From: JBIOJM01 sp044450785
Lineage (GTDB): Bacteria; Planctomycetota; Planctomycetia; Isosphaerales; Isosphaeraceae
Direction: 5' to 3'
DNA length: 11,404 nt
Assembly: GCA_044450785.1 (NCBI GenBank)
Contig: JBIOJM010000331.1
Coordinates: forward strand, 1-11,404
The position numbers and the translations under genes are program-made. Shown one piece after another: positions 1-7,361 of this stretch. The notes beneath the pieces were generated by a model. The model worked only from the letters and a program-made list of their open reading frames with translations, searched no databases and was not told the DNA's origin. How positions within the stretch are numbered: position 1 is the stretch's first letter; each line of letters starts with the position of its first letter.

Positions 1-264
1 CTTCACAAGGGGGGGAAAAACACCACCGCCCGGCCGGCTCGGCGCAACAGAAAGGTCTGTCTACCTGCGCCCGTTCCGGCCCGGAAAACACCAACTTTTC
101 ATCAGCCCAGGCGTGCCCTCTCTTGCTGATCCTGTCCACTTTGGCCTCCCGGGTTCGACAAAAGCGCACCAGGACCCGTCCAGCCTGGTCACTCACTTGC
201 TGTAGATCGTCATCGGAGTTGCGCGAACTTAACGGTAAAGCTGAAGACTCCGGCAAAGCGATGG
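1..264. other. Non-coding left edge, no gene recognised
   Basis: No reading frame here shows protein-like composition, a ribosome binding site or a recognisable motif on either strand. Frames that stay open are short and rich in Arg and Ser, as random translation of GC-rich DNA is. The stretch contains a short dyad at 74-86 and two copies of a short A-rich word (GGAAAAACACCA near 14 and GGAAAACACCA near 83). It may be the tail of an intergenic region whose upstream gene lies outside the window. Confidence 0.5.
74..86. repeat. Short dyad TTCCGG-C-CCGGAA
   Basis: A perfect 6-bp inverted repeat around a single central C. It has no T-run on either side, so it is not a typical intrinsic terminator. 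It could be a protein-binding site, but a dyad of this size also arises by chance in GC-rich DNA. Confidence 0.25.
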
Positions 265-292
265 TTGACAGCGGTGTTATGTGGGATACCAT
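265..292 (+). promoter_or_regulatory. Possible sigma-70-type promoter
   Basis: TTGACA at 265-270 matches the -35 consensus fully. TACCAT at 287-292 matches 4 of 6 bases of the -10 consensus after a 16-bp spacer. A transcript would start near 299, about 45 bp before the doubtful ORF at 343 and about 580 bp before the RND permease. Planctomycete promoters are not well described by the E. coli consensus, so this is only a candidate. Confidence 0.3.
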
Positions 293-342
293 TAAGCGAT
301 CGATGCACCGGTTCTTCGCGCGGGCTGGGTATTTCTCGACCA

Positions 343-672
343 ATGGCTTCGCGATCCTCACGAACGCTGATTTCGGCTCTTCTGGGGCTTTCTTTTCTGA
401 TCCTCCCGGTCAGACCTCAGAACGCCGCGGCTTCTCGCAGCGATTCTTCCAGCGGTTCCCTCACCGACCTGCAACAGAGACTGCGGCGAGTGCGAATCTT
501 CACCGCGCGGGTCGACCCGGTGCCGCGCGGCCGTACCTGCCGTCGTAGAGCGCAGCGGCCGGTGTCTCCGTCCGCGCGCCGAGCGATCACCCTCTCGTCG
601 AGATCAAGAGCACCGGCCCATTGCGTTGTCCGAGTGAGCTTGCAGCGCCTGGTCCACCCCCTTCGTTGCTAA
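343..672 (+). CDS. Doubtful small secreted protein or gene remnant
   Basis: This 109-residue frame begins with what looks like a Sec signal peptide: a basic start (MASRSSR), a hydrophobic core (TLISALLGLSFLILPV, residues 8-23) and a polar, Ala-containing segment (RPQNAAA). The rest is Arg- and Ser-rich with no motif I recognise. There is no clear Shine-Dalgarno sequence before the ATG, though a possible promoter lies just upstream. The third codon position is GC-rich between about 450 and 590 in this frame, but a second + frame is also open across 549-773 and ends near the same place. The pattern could be a decayed gene, perhaps of an efflux adaptor or channel given the RND pump downstream, but nothing in the residues proves that. 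It may be no gene at all. Confidence 0.18.
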   Translation: MASRSSRTLISALLGLSFLILPVRPQNAAASRSDSSSGSLTDLQQRLRRVRIFTARVDPVPRGRTCRRRAQRPVSPSARRAITLSSRSRAPAHCVVRVSLQRLVHPLRC

Positions 673-770
673 ATGGCTTCGCGTTAGTTTGGGAGGTCGA
701 GGCTCCGTCCCCGCCGCCTTGGGAATTGGCGCGCCCGGAGGCTCGCCGTGGGCCGGTGGAAAGTTGGCGT

Positions 771-789
771 TGACCGTAGAGGCCGGTCA
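771..789. promoter_or_regulatory. Dyad symmetry upstream of the RND permease
   Basis: TGACCG at 771-776 and CGGTCA at 784-789 form a perfect 6-bp inverted repeat around 7 bases. The centre is about 100 bp before the ATG of the permease. The size and position suit an operator for a dimeric regulator of the pump, or a hairpin in its leader. The first three bases are also the TGA that closes the open stretch 549-773, so it could instead be a 3'-end hairpin of a lost gene. No regulator gene is in the window. Confidence 0.3.
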
Positions 790-863
790 CATCCGTCCGC
801 CTCGGTCCACCGGGACGAGTCTCAGGCCGAGTTTCGCGCTCGGAATGGAAACCATCATCGATC

Positions 864-870
864 GAAGGGG
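864..870 (+). promoter_or_regulatory. Ribosome binding site of the RND permease
   Basis: GAAGGGG lies 8 bases before the ATG at 879 and fixes that codon as the start. Translation from it opens directly with the cytoplasmic N-terminus and first membrane helix expected for an RND permease. Confidence 0.6.
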
Positions 871-878
871 CCTATCGA

Positions 879-3800
879 ATGAATGGGCTGATTCGTGCAT
901 CACTCGGCAATCCCTATGCCGTCACGGTCATGTCGTTGACGATGATCATCTTGGGCGCCCTGAGCCTGACGGTGATCCCGATCGACATTCTCCCCGTGTT
1001 CAAGAGTCCGGCGGTTCAAACGCTCACGTTCTACGGCGGGATGTCTGCCGATAGCATCGCCAATGACATCACGAACCGGATGGAGCGCTGGACCGGCCAG
1101 GCCAACGGCACGTTGCGGCAGGAGTCGCGGTCGATCATCGGCGCCAGCATCGTCCGCAACTATTTTCAAGGGGATGTTGATCCCAATGGGGCGCTCACCC
1201 AGGTCAACTCACTGTCGCTCGCGGTGATCCCCAACCTACCCCCGGGGACGCTCCCCCCCGTGGTGCTCCCGTTCGATCCGACGGCGATGACGCCCGTCTG
1301 CGTGGTGGCGCTCGACAGCGCGGATCCGACGAACAATGAGTCGGTCCTTTATGACGTGGGCCGCTATGAAGTTCGTAACATGATCATGTCCATTCCCGGT
1401 GCCGTCGCGCCGGTCGTGTACGGCGGCAAGATCCGCGCGGTCATGGCCTACATGGACCGCCAGCAGATGCAGGCGCGCGGCTTTTCCCCCCTGGATGTGA
1501 TGAATGCGCTCGACGCATCCAACGTGTTCTTGCCCAGCGGCGACGGCAAGTTCGGCCCTTACGACTACGTTCTCGACTCGAACTCGATGTACGAGAAAAT
1601 CGCGGACATGGCCGAGATCCCCTTGCGGTACGAGAACGGCCGCACCGTCTATCTGGGCGACGTCGCCACCCCCACGGACGCCAACTATATCCAGACCAAC
1701 GTCGTCCGCGTCAACGGCAAGCGCGAGGTCTACATCCCCGTTTACCGCCAACTGGGCGCCAGCACCTTGAGTGTGGTCAGGACGCTGGCCGGTCAGCTCG
1801 AGGACATGAAAGAGAGAATACTGGGAGGAAAGAACATCGATTTGAAGCTCGTCATGGACCAATCAGTTTATGTGCGCAAGTCGATCGATGCGCTGGTGCA
1901 GGAAGGGGTCTTGGGCGCGATCCTCTGCTCGCTGGTCATCTTGGTGTTCCTGGGTGAAATCCGGATGACGGCCATCGCAATCATGACGTTGCCGATCTCG
2001 ATCATGGCAGCCTCGGCGGCCCTCTATTTCACGGGGCAGACGATCAACGTGATGGTGCTGGCCGGAATGACACTCGCGATCGGTCCCATGATCGACAGCG
2101 CCATCATCTGCCTGGAGAACACCCACCGGCACCTCGGTCTGGGGGCGACGACCCACGACGCGGCGTTCCTGGGCGCCAGCGAGGTCGCCATGCCCGAGCT
2201 CGTCTCGACGCTTTGCACGTTTTTGGTCCTCTCGCCGCTGGTGTTCACTCCCGGCCTGGGCCCGTTCCTTTTCAAGCCGATGGCGATGGCGGTCGCGTTC
2301 TCGATGATCGCCGCTTATTTCTTGTCGCGGACGCTGGTGCCCGCGTGCAGCGCCTTCTGGCTCAAGCCGCACGCCGCCGCGGCTCACTCGGGCGGCGGCC
2401 GCGGCCGTGGACCCGAAGCACCTGGACAAGGGAATACGGAGCAAGAGACCTTTCAGATCAACGGGAATGGCAAGGGCCAGACCAGGCGGCCCGGCAGGTT
2501 GCGGCGGGCTTTTGCTCGCTGGGAGCAAATGATCGACTCCGGAATCGAGTACTACGTCAGGGGTCTGGACGCCGTGCTCCGCCACCGCATCCTCACCGTC
2601 TGCATCGGCTACGGCCTGCTCGTGGTGACGATTACCGTTCTCTGGCCTTTCATGCGCCGTGATTTTTTCCCCGAGGTCGACGCGGGCGCGTTCGAGATGT
2701 ATGTCCGGGCGCATAGCGGTCTGCGCATCGAGGAGACCGAGAAACGGATCAAGGCGGTCGAGGATTTCGTCCACAAGACGATCGACCCGGACGATCTTCA
2801 ACTCGTCCTCTCCGAGCTCGGTGTCAACTCCGACTGGTCGGCTGCGTACACTCCCAATGCCGGTCCGATGGATAGCGTGGTCAAGATCCAGTTATCTTCC
2901 GAAAGAAAGAAATCGGCACAGGAGTACGTCCATGTGCTGCGCACTGCGTTCAACCAGAGTCGGGAATTCGCCGACCTGGAGTTCGCGTTCGATGCCGGCG
3001 GCATGGTCCGCTCGGCGATGAACGAAGGCAAGTCCACTCCCATGAGTATCCGGGTCACCGGTAAGGATCAGAAAACAGCCCACCAGATCGCGACCTCGAT
3101 CAAGAGCGAAGTCGAGAAGATCGACGGAGTCGTCGACGCACGGATCATCCAGCGCCTGGATTACCCCCAATATGTGATCAAGATCGACCGGACCAAGGCG
3201 GCCGACCTCGGACTGAGCCAGGAAGCCGTGATGCGCAATGTCGTGGCGGCGTTCAACTCGAGCATCCAGTTCAACAAACATAATTTCTGGATCGATACCA
3301 AGAACAAGAACCAGTACTTCGTGGGGGTCCAGTATTTCGAGAAGGATATCCAGTCGATCGAAACCTTGTATAACATCCCGATCACGACCGATCGCCCGGA
3401 TCGTCCCAAGGTGGTGATTCCCTTGCGGAATATCGCCACGATCCAGCGGAACAGCGTCGCCACGGAGGTCACCCATTACAAAATCCAGCCCACGATCGAG
3501 CTGACGATGGGCGTGTATGGACGCGACCTGGGCCACGTGTCCGACGACGTCATGAGCGTCTTGAACAAGTTCGGGGAGTTGGAAGAGCCCGGGAAATGGG
3601 CGCCTTTTGACCCGACCAGCAACGACAAGCGGAGGTTGCCCGGCTCGAAAATTGTCCTCTCCGGTGAGTACCTCCGAATGAGGGATACGTTCAGCAGTCT
3701 GGGGTTCGGCCTGACCCTGGCCTCGCTCTTGATCTACTTCCTGATGGTCGGGCTCGACAAGTCGTTCGTGGTCCCGCTCTCCGTGATGTCGATCGTGCCG

Positions 3801-4301
3801 CTCTGCCTGATCGGCATCCTGCCGATGCTGTACGTGACGGGATCGGCGGTCAATGTCCAATCGCTGCTGGGTTTCATCTTCATCGTGGGAATCAAGGTGG
3901 CCAACTCGGTGCTGATGACCGACTATGCGCAGGAGCTGCGCCGGCATGAAGGGCTGTCGCCGATCGAGGCGATCCGCAAGGCGGCGGGGGTACGCGTCCG
4001 GCCGATCACGATGACCGCCCTGGCGGCGTTCTTCGCCTTGGTACCCGGGGCGCTCGCCCTCGAGCGCGGCAGCGAGTCCAATGCCCCGTTAGCCCGCGCG
4101 ATCCTGGGTGGGCTGTTGGCGGGTGAGCCCGCCACGCTCTTCGTCTTGCCGGTGATTTACTCGCTGATCGTCCGAGAAACGCCCAAGCAGCGAGCCGAGC
4201 GGGCGGCCCGGCACGAATCCGCCCCCGAGCCCGCGGCGGATCCCGCACCCGACGCCCGCGGGGATGAGGAAGACGAAAACGAGACCGATCATCCTCACTG
4301 A
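879..4301 (+). CDS. RND-family efflux transporter permease
   Basis: This 1140-residue protein is an inner-membrane proton-driven exporter of the AcrB/MexB/CusA superfamily, normally the pump of a tripartite complex with a periplasmic adaptor and an outer-membrane channel. Length and layout fit: helix 1 at about 13-35, a large periplasmic loop, helices 2-6 at about 337-490, a charged linker at about 495-545, helix 7 near 571-591, a second periplasmic loop, helices 8-12 at about 941-1095 and a hydrophilic acidic tail. Helix 4 reads AIGPMIDSAIICLEN, with D406 and E413 at the proton-relay positions; the second Asp of AcrB-type pumps is Ser407. Helix 10 reads VGIKVANSVLMTDYA, with K1006 two residues before the usual Lys position. 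The substrate is unknown; the single Asp and ENTHRHL resemble the metal-exporting CusA branch, but this is weak. No adaptor or channel gene adjoins it within the window. Confidence 0.95.
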   Translation: MNGLIRASLGNPYAVTVMSLTMIILGALSLTVIPIDILPVFKSPAVQTLTFYGGMSADSIANDITNRMERWTGQANGTLRQESRSIIGASIVRNYFQGDVDPNGALTQVNSLSLAVIPNLPPGTLPPVVLPFDPTAMTPVCVVALDSADPTNNESVLYDVGRYEVRNMIMSIPGAVAPVVYGGKIRAVMAYMDRQQMQARGFSPLDVMNALDASNVFLPSGDGKFGPYDYVLDSNSMYEKIADMAEIPLRYENGRTVYLGDVATPTDANYIQTNVVRVNGKREVYIPVYRQLGASTLSVVRTLAGQLEDMKERILGGKNIDLKLVMDQSVYVRKSIDALVQEGVLGAILCSLVILVFLGEIRMTAIAIMTLPISIMAASAALYFTGQTINVMVLAGMTLAIGPMIDSAIICLENTHRHLGLGATTHDAAFLGASEVAMPELVSTLCTFLVLSPLVFTPGLGPFLFKPMAMAVAFSMIAAYFLSRTLVPACSAFWLKPHAAAAHSGGGRGRGPEAPGQGNTEQETFQINGNGKGQTRRPGRLRRAFARWEQMIDSGIEYYVRGLDAVLRHRILTVCIGYGLLVVTITVLWPFMRRDFFPEVDAGAFEMYVRAHSGLRIEETEKRIKAVEDFVHKTIDPDDLQLVLSELGVNSDWSAAYTPNAGPMDSVVKIQLSSERKKSAQEYVHVLRTAFNQSREFADLEFAFDAGGMVRSAMNEGKSTPMSIRVTGKDQKTAHQIATSIKSEVEKIDGVVDARIIQRLDYPQYVIKIDRTKAADLGLSQEAVMRNVVAAFNSSIQFNKHNFWIDTKNKNQYFVGVQYFEKDIQSIETLYNIPITTDRPDRPKVVIPLRNIATIQRNSVATEVTHYKIQPTIELTMGVYGRDLGHVSDDVMSVLNKFGELEEPGKWAPFDPTSNDKRRLPGSKIVLSGEYLRMRDTFSSLGFGLTLASLLIYFLMVGLDKSFVVPLSVMSIVPLCLIGILPMLYVTGSAVNVQSLLGFIFIVGIKVANSVLMTDYAQELRRHEGLSPIEAIRKAAGVRVRPITMTALAAFFALVPGALALERGSESNAPLARAILGGLLAGEPATLFVLPVIYSLIVRETPKQRAERAARHESAPEPAADPAPDARGDEEDENETDHPH

Positions 4302-4320
4302 CACGAACCGGATCGTGTTA
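4299..4320 (+). terminator. Hairpin overlapping the permease stop codon
   Basis: TGACACGA (4299-4306) pairs with TCGTGTTA (4313-4320) through 8 positions, one of them a G-U pair, around the loop ACCGGA. The TGA stop is the first three bases of the stem. No T-run follows, so it is not a classical intrinsic terminator; it may protect the 3' end or assist termination. Confidence 0.35.
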
Positions 4321-4436
4321 TCAATCATGCCGCCAATTGTCGACGCTCGTTCACAATCGACACCGACTCCGGATCGAAAGAAGCCCGACCTGTCTAGGCA
4401 GGCGGCACCGTCATCGGGCCGAATCCGCAGAACAGT

Positions 4437-4464
4437 TCCAGTTGCGGGTTACAAACTCGCTGGA
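4437..4464 (+). terminator. Bulged GC-rich hairpin, possible terminator or leader structure
   Basis: GCGGGTT (4444-4450) pairs with AACTCGC (4454-4460) around a 3-base loop, with one G-U pair. The stem is extended by TCCA (4437-4440) with TGGA (4461-4464) after a 3-base bulge. That gives 11 pairs in 28 bases. No U-tract follows, so it may be a Rho-assisted end for the permease transcript or a 5' leader element of the next gene, whose start lies about 135 bp downstream. Confidence 0.4.
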
Positions 4465-4586
4465 TATCCTGCGGGAAGCCGATGATATTCGATAAATGCA
4501 AATTGTCATCACTTCGTTGAGATTGTTCAGTTCGACTCACATCGGCGACTCAAGGTTCTGCTGCCAAACCGACTTTTCATCGCTTT

Positions 4587-4591
4587 GGAGG
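4587..4591 (+). promoter_or_regulatory. Ribosome binding site that sets the start at 4600
   Basis: GGAGG sits 8 bases before the ATG at 4600. The frame can be extended upstream to a TTG at 4585, but that codon overlaps this site, so the ATG at 4600 is the better start. Confidence 0.75.
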
Positions 4592-4599
4592 CGATCCCA

Positions 4600-7212
4600 A
4601 TGCGCCGCTTATTCGGACTGCAACGATACCGCAATCGACCACAGTCCAAATCCTGCCGGCCTCGAATCGAGCGGATGGAGTCGAGGTTGCAGATGTCGGC
4701 CGTCTCCTGGACGGGCGCCGGCGGTGACAACAACTGGAACGACGCCTTGAACTGGAACACGGGCAAGCTGCCGGGACCGGCGGACGACGTCACGATCACC
4801 ATCTCCGCGGACGTCGTGCACTCCGATGCGGTCACGGACTCGATCAACAGCCTGACCTCGACCCAACCGCTGACGCTCTCCGGCGGTACGCTCTCGATCG
4901 CGGCGGCCTCCTCGACGAGTGGTCCCCTTGTGGTCGACGGCGGATCGCTGACGGGAACCGGTGACATCACGGTCAACGGGCTCTTGACGCTGACGGCAGG
5001 GACGATCTCGGGCTCCGGCGTGTTGAGCGCGAACGGGGGGATCTTGATCAACCCGACCGGAACCGCCTTCGCACTGGACGGCCGGACGCTCACCAACGCG
5101 GCGGGACAGACGGCAACCTGGACCGGCACCGGAAGTAACATCCAGGCGTCGGGCGGGGCGGTCTTCAACAACCTGGGCACGTTCGTGGCGCAGAATCAGG
5201 GCGCGTTCAGTCAGGGCACCGGTGCTGCTTCGTCGTTCGTCGACAAGGGGAGCTTCACGAAGTCGACCAGCAGCGGGGAGCTGGACTTCACGGGGGTGGC
5301 ATTCAACGTGACGGGTGGGACGGTCGACGTGCAGACCGGAACGCTCGGTTTGCAGGGAGGTGGGACGGAAACGGGCGCGTCCTTCTCGATCGAAACGGCG
5401 GCCACACTGGACTTCGCCGGCTCCTCGGCGTTCAGCCTGGATACCGGCACGACTTTCAGCGGCGCGGGGAACCTGACCAAGGATGGCCCCACCACGCTGA
5501 CGCTTCCGGGAAACAGCGCCTCGCTCACTGGCCCAACGACCCTGAATTCAGGGACCTTACTGGTCAATGGCTCGCAGCCCGGCAGCGCGGTGTCCGTCGA
5601 GACTGGATCCACCTTGGGCGGAACGGGAACGGTCGGCGCCGTCGCCACAACCGGCGGCACGGTCAGTCCGGGCGATGGCACCGGTATCCTGAACGTCGAC
5701 GGTAACGTCACTCTCGACCCGTCCTCGACGTTCACCGTTGAACTGAACGGCCCGGCGCCGGGCACAGGTTACGATCAGCTCAACGTGACCGGGACAGTCA
5801 ATCTCGCCGGCAGCACGCTCAGTCCCTCGGCCGGCTTCAAGCCGAGCGGAGAGAGTTTCACGATCATCCGGAGCACCGGGCCGATCGTCGGGACGTTCAA
5901 GGGTCTGTCCGAGGGAGCCCTGGTGTTGATCAACAACTTACCATTCAAGATCAGTTATGCGGGCGGGAATGGCGACGATGTCGTCTTGACCGTGGTCGGC
6001 CCCGTGATGCCCCCGCAAATCTTGAGCAACGACAGTACGACGTTCACTGTGGGCATGCCGGGCGCGTTCACCGTTTCGGCTATCGGAGCGCCGCTCCCGG
6101 CCATGAGCGAGACCGGGGCGCTGCCCTCGGGCGTGCTCTTCGTGAACAACGGCGACGGTAACCCCGTAATCGCCGGCACACCCAAGGCGGGCGCCGGCGG
6201 CACCTACCACCTGAAGATCACCGCCTCCAACGGGCAGGTCCCGAGCGCCACCCAGAACTTCACGCTGACCGTCAACGAGGCACCGGCGATCACCAGCGCG
6301 GCCGCCATGCCGTTCGTCGTCGGCATCGCCAATTCGTTCACGGTAACGACCACCGGCTTTCCGACGTCGACATTGAGCGGAACCGGCGCACTGCCTTCCG
6401 GCTTGACCTTCGTGGATCAACGCGATGGCACCGCCACTCTCGCCGGCATGCCGGCGGCCGGCACCGGGGGTACGTACGACCTGAAAATCACCGCCGCCAA
6501 CGGTGTGGGCGGTGGCGTGAGCCAGAACTTCAGACTGACGGTCAACCCGGCCCCCCAATCCCCGATGATCACCAGCGCCGCCAGCACGACGTTCATGGCG
6601 GGTCAGACGGGCACCTTCCTGGTGACGGCCACCGGGTCACCCACCGCGGTGATCAGCGCCACAGGGGCGTTGCCGCCGGGCGTGACGTTGGTGAACAACG
6701 GCGATGGCACCGCCACACTCACTGCCGCTCCGGCCGCTAACCTGGCTGGCACGTTCCAACTGTCGATCATGGCCGCTAACGGCGTCGGCACCGCGGCGAC
6801 CCAGGACTTCACTTTTCATGTCGTGATCGCGACCCCTCCCAAGGTGCTTCGCCTCCAGAGGCTCAGGGGCCGCACGCCGACGCGGATCGTCCTGTCGTTC
6901 GACCAACCGATGAACGCGGCCCTTGCGCAACTGACGAGTAACTACGTCTTCCGGCGGGTCGTCCGAGGCCGCGCGCTCTTAGGGCCGCGTCATGCGATCC
7001 GAGTTAAGTCGGCCGTCTACGATCCAGCGAAACAGACCGTCACGCTCACGACCGCGAGGCGGCTCAGCCTCAAACTGGTCTACCAGATCAGCGTGAACGG
7101 CGGCACCCCGCGCGGGCTCACCAACGTGTCCGGGGTTCCGCTCGACGGCAATGGCAACGGTCTGCCCGGCAGCAGCTTCATCATGTCCTTCACCGGGCGG
7201 GCAAGTCTTTGA
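4600..7212 (+). CDS. Large exported beta-repeat and Ig-like protein
   Basis: An 870-residue protein, probably exported to the cell surface or released. There is no classical signal peptide; the basic N-terminus holds RIERMESRLQMSA (residues 22-34), a variant of the planctomycete extracellular motif (LExRxLLS type). Next comes SWTGAGGDNNWNDALNW (36-52), a common opening of bacterial surface beta-repeat proteins, then Gly/Thr-rich strands. Residues about 288-350 (NLTKDGPTTLTLPG onward) match the autotransporter-associated beta-strand repeat. Three Ig-like repeats of about 91 residues, resembling the putative-Ig He_PIG type, span about 471-743. Residues about 746-870 resemble the SbsA/Big_5 Ig-like domain, including FDQPMNAAL and the ending LDGNGNGLPGSSF. 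No catalytic motif is visible, so an adhesive or structural role is inferred. No autotransporter barrel is present. It has its own leader and Shine-Dalgarno sequence. Confidence 0.9.
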   Translation: MRRLFGLQRYRNRPQSKSCRPRIERMESRLQMSAVSWTGAGGDNNWNDALNWNTGKLPGPADDVTITISADVVHSDAVTDSINSLTSTQPLTLSGGTLSIAAASSTSGPLVVDGGSLTGTGDITVNGLLTLTAGTISGSGVLSANGGILINPTGTAFALDGRTLTNAAGQTATWTGTGSNIQASGGAVFNNLGTFVAQNQGAFSQGTGAASSFVDKGSFTKSTSSGELDFTGVAFNVTGGTVDVQTGTLGLQGGGTETGASFSIETAATLDFAGSSAFSLDTGTTFSGAGNLTKDGPTTLTLPGNSASLTGPTTLNSGTLLVNGSQPGSAVSVETGSTLGGTGTVGAVATTGGTVSPGDGTGILNVDGNVTLDPSSTFTVELNGPAPGTGYDQLNVTGTVNLAGSTLSPSAGFKPSGESFTIIRSTGPIVGTFKGLSEGALVLINNLPFKISYAGGNGDDVVLTVVGPVMPPQILSNDSTTFTVGMPGAFTVSAIGAPLPAMSETGALPSGVLFVNNGDGNPVIAGTPKAGAGGTYHLKITASNGQVPSATQNFTLTVNEAPAITSAAAMPFVVGIANSFTVTTTGFPTSTLSGTGALPSGLTFVDQRDGTATLAGMPAAGTGGTYDLKITAANGVGGGVSQNFRLTVNPAPQSPMITSAASTTFMAGQTGTFLVTATGSPTAVISATGALPPGVTLVNNGDGTATLTAAPAANLAGTFQLSIMAANGVGTAATQDFTFHVVIATPPKVLRLQRLRGRTPTRIVLSFDQPMNAALAQLTSNYVFRRVVRGRALLGPRHAIRVKSAVYDPAKQTVTLTTARRLSLKLVYQISVNGGTPRGLTNVSGVPLDGNGNGLPGSSFIMSFTGRASL
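4663..4701 (+). other. N-terminal planctomycete export motif, variant form
   Basis: These codons encode residues 22-34, RIERMESRLQMSA. Planctomycete extracellular proteins often carry a short N-terminal stretch of the form [LF]ExRxLLS within about 45 residues of the start, after a basic segment. Here Gln-Met replaces the usual Leu-Leu. The assignment rests on pattern recognition and on the better-matching copy in the exported protein starting at 8947. Confidence 0.6.
6010..6828 (+). repeat. Three tandem Ig-like repeats within the coding region
   Basis: Units start near 6010, 6283 and 6559, giving periods of about 273 and 276 bp. Shared protein landmarks are an I(T/L)S start, ALP(S/P)G in mid-unit, then (N/D)GTATL or its equivalent and a (S/A)NG turn before the last strand. 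They are alike but clearly diverged, so duplication is not recent. Confidence 0.8.
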
Positions 7213-7224
7213 TGATCTAGCCTC

Positions 7225-7253
7225 TTGCTTGAATTGAATCGTTTGAATAGGAT
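7225..7253 (+). promoter_or_regulatory. Possible promoter of the pseudopilin gene
   Basis: TTGCTT (7225-7230) and TAGGAT (7248-7253) are separated by exactly 17 bp in the most AT-rich part of the 149-bp gap before the pseudopilin gene. The -10 matches 4 of 6 consensus bases and the -35 only 3 of 6. It would give a leader of about 100 bases. Confidence 0.3.
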
Positions 7254-7350
7254 CAAATCCCGACAAGGTTTAGCCGTATCTTGGGTTGATTCTGCTTCTC
7301 CACCCGACATCCGGCGCCAGCAAGCTGGTACCGGACCGCCTGTCTGCAAC

Positions 7351-7356
7351 AAGGAG
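7351..7356 (+). promoter_or_regulatory. Ribosome binding site that sets the start at 7362
   Basis: AAGGAG ends 5 bases before the ATG at 7362. An in-frame GTG at 7356 overlaps the site itself, so the ATG is preferred. Confidence 0.7.
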
Positions 7357-7361
7357 TGCCC

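Larger units (their letters stand above)
4302..4599 (+). other. Intergenic leader before the exported repeat protein
   Basis: About 300 bp without a credible gene. It holds the hairpin at 4437-4464, a loose inverted repeat ATTGT-N12-ACAAT at 4336-4357, and a 7-base direct repeat CGACTCA at 4533 and 4546. The stretch 4490-4535 is AT-richer than its surroundings and contains TTGTCA near 4504, but no good -10 hexamer follows at the right distance. The promoter of the next gene is presumably here, but I cannot place it. Confidence 0.5.

Noticed and set aside
123..548. Open + frame of 141 codons at the left edge
   Set aside because: No ribosome binding site, no motif and composition like random translation; it overlaps the slightly more plausible frame at 343.
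587..790. Short minus-strand open frame
   Set aside because: Low-complexity Gly/Ser/Arg composition, no ribosome binding site and no recognisable motif.
1863..3947. Long minus-strand open frames inside the RND permease gene (1863-2801 and 2892-3947)
   Set aside because: They are His-, Arg-, Asp- and Gln-rich mirror frames of a clearly conserved membrane protein, which is typical of GC-rich genes.
4264..4485. Open + frame overlapping the permease end
   Set aside because: No ribosome binding site; it overlaps the permease in another frame and shows no domain.
4585..4599. TTG start five codons upstream of the exported protein
   Set aside because: The TTG overlaps the Shine-Dalgarno sequence GGAGG that serves the ATG at 4600.
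5211..5765. Pro/Val/Ser-rich minus-strand open frame
   Set aside because: Mirror frame of the Thr/Gly-rich repeat region; the + strand frame has recognisable domains.
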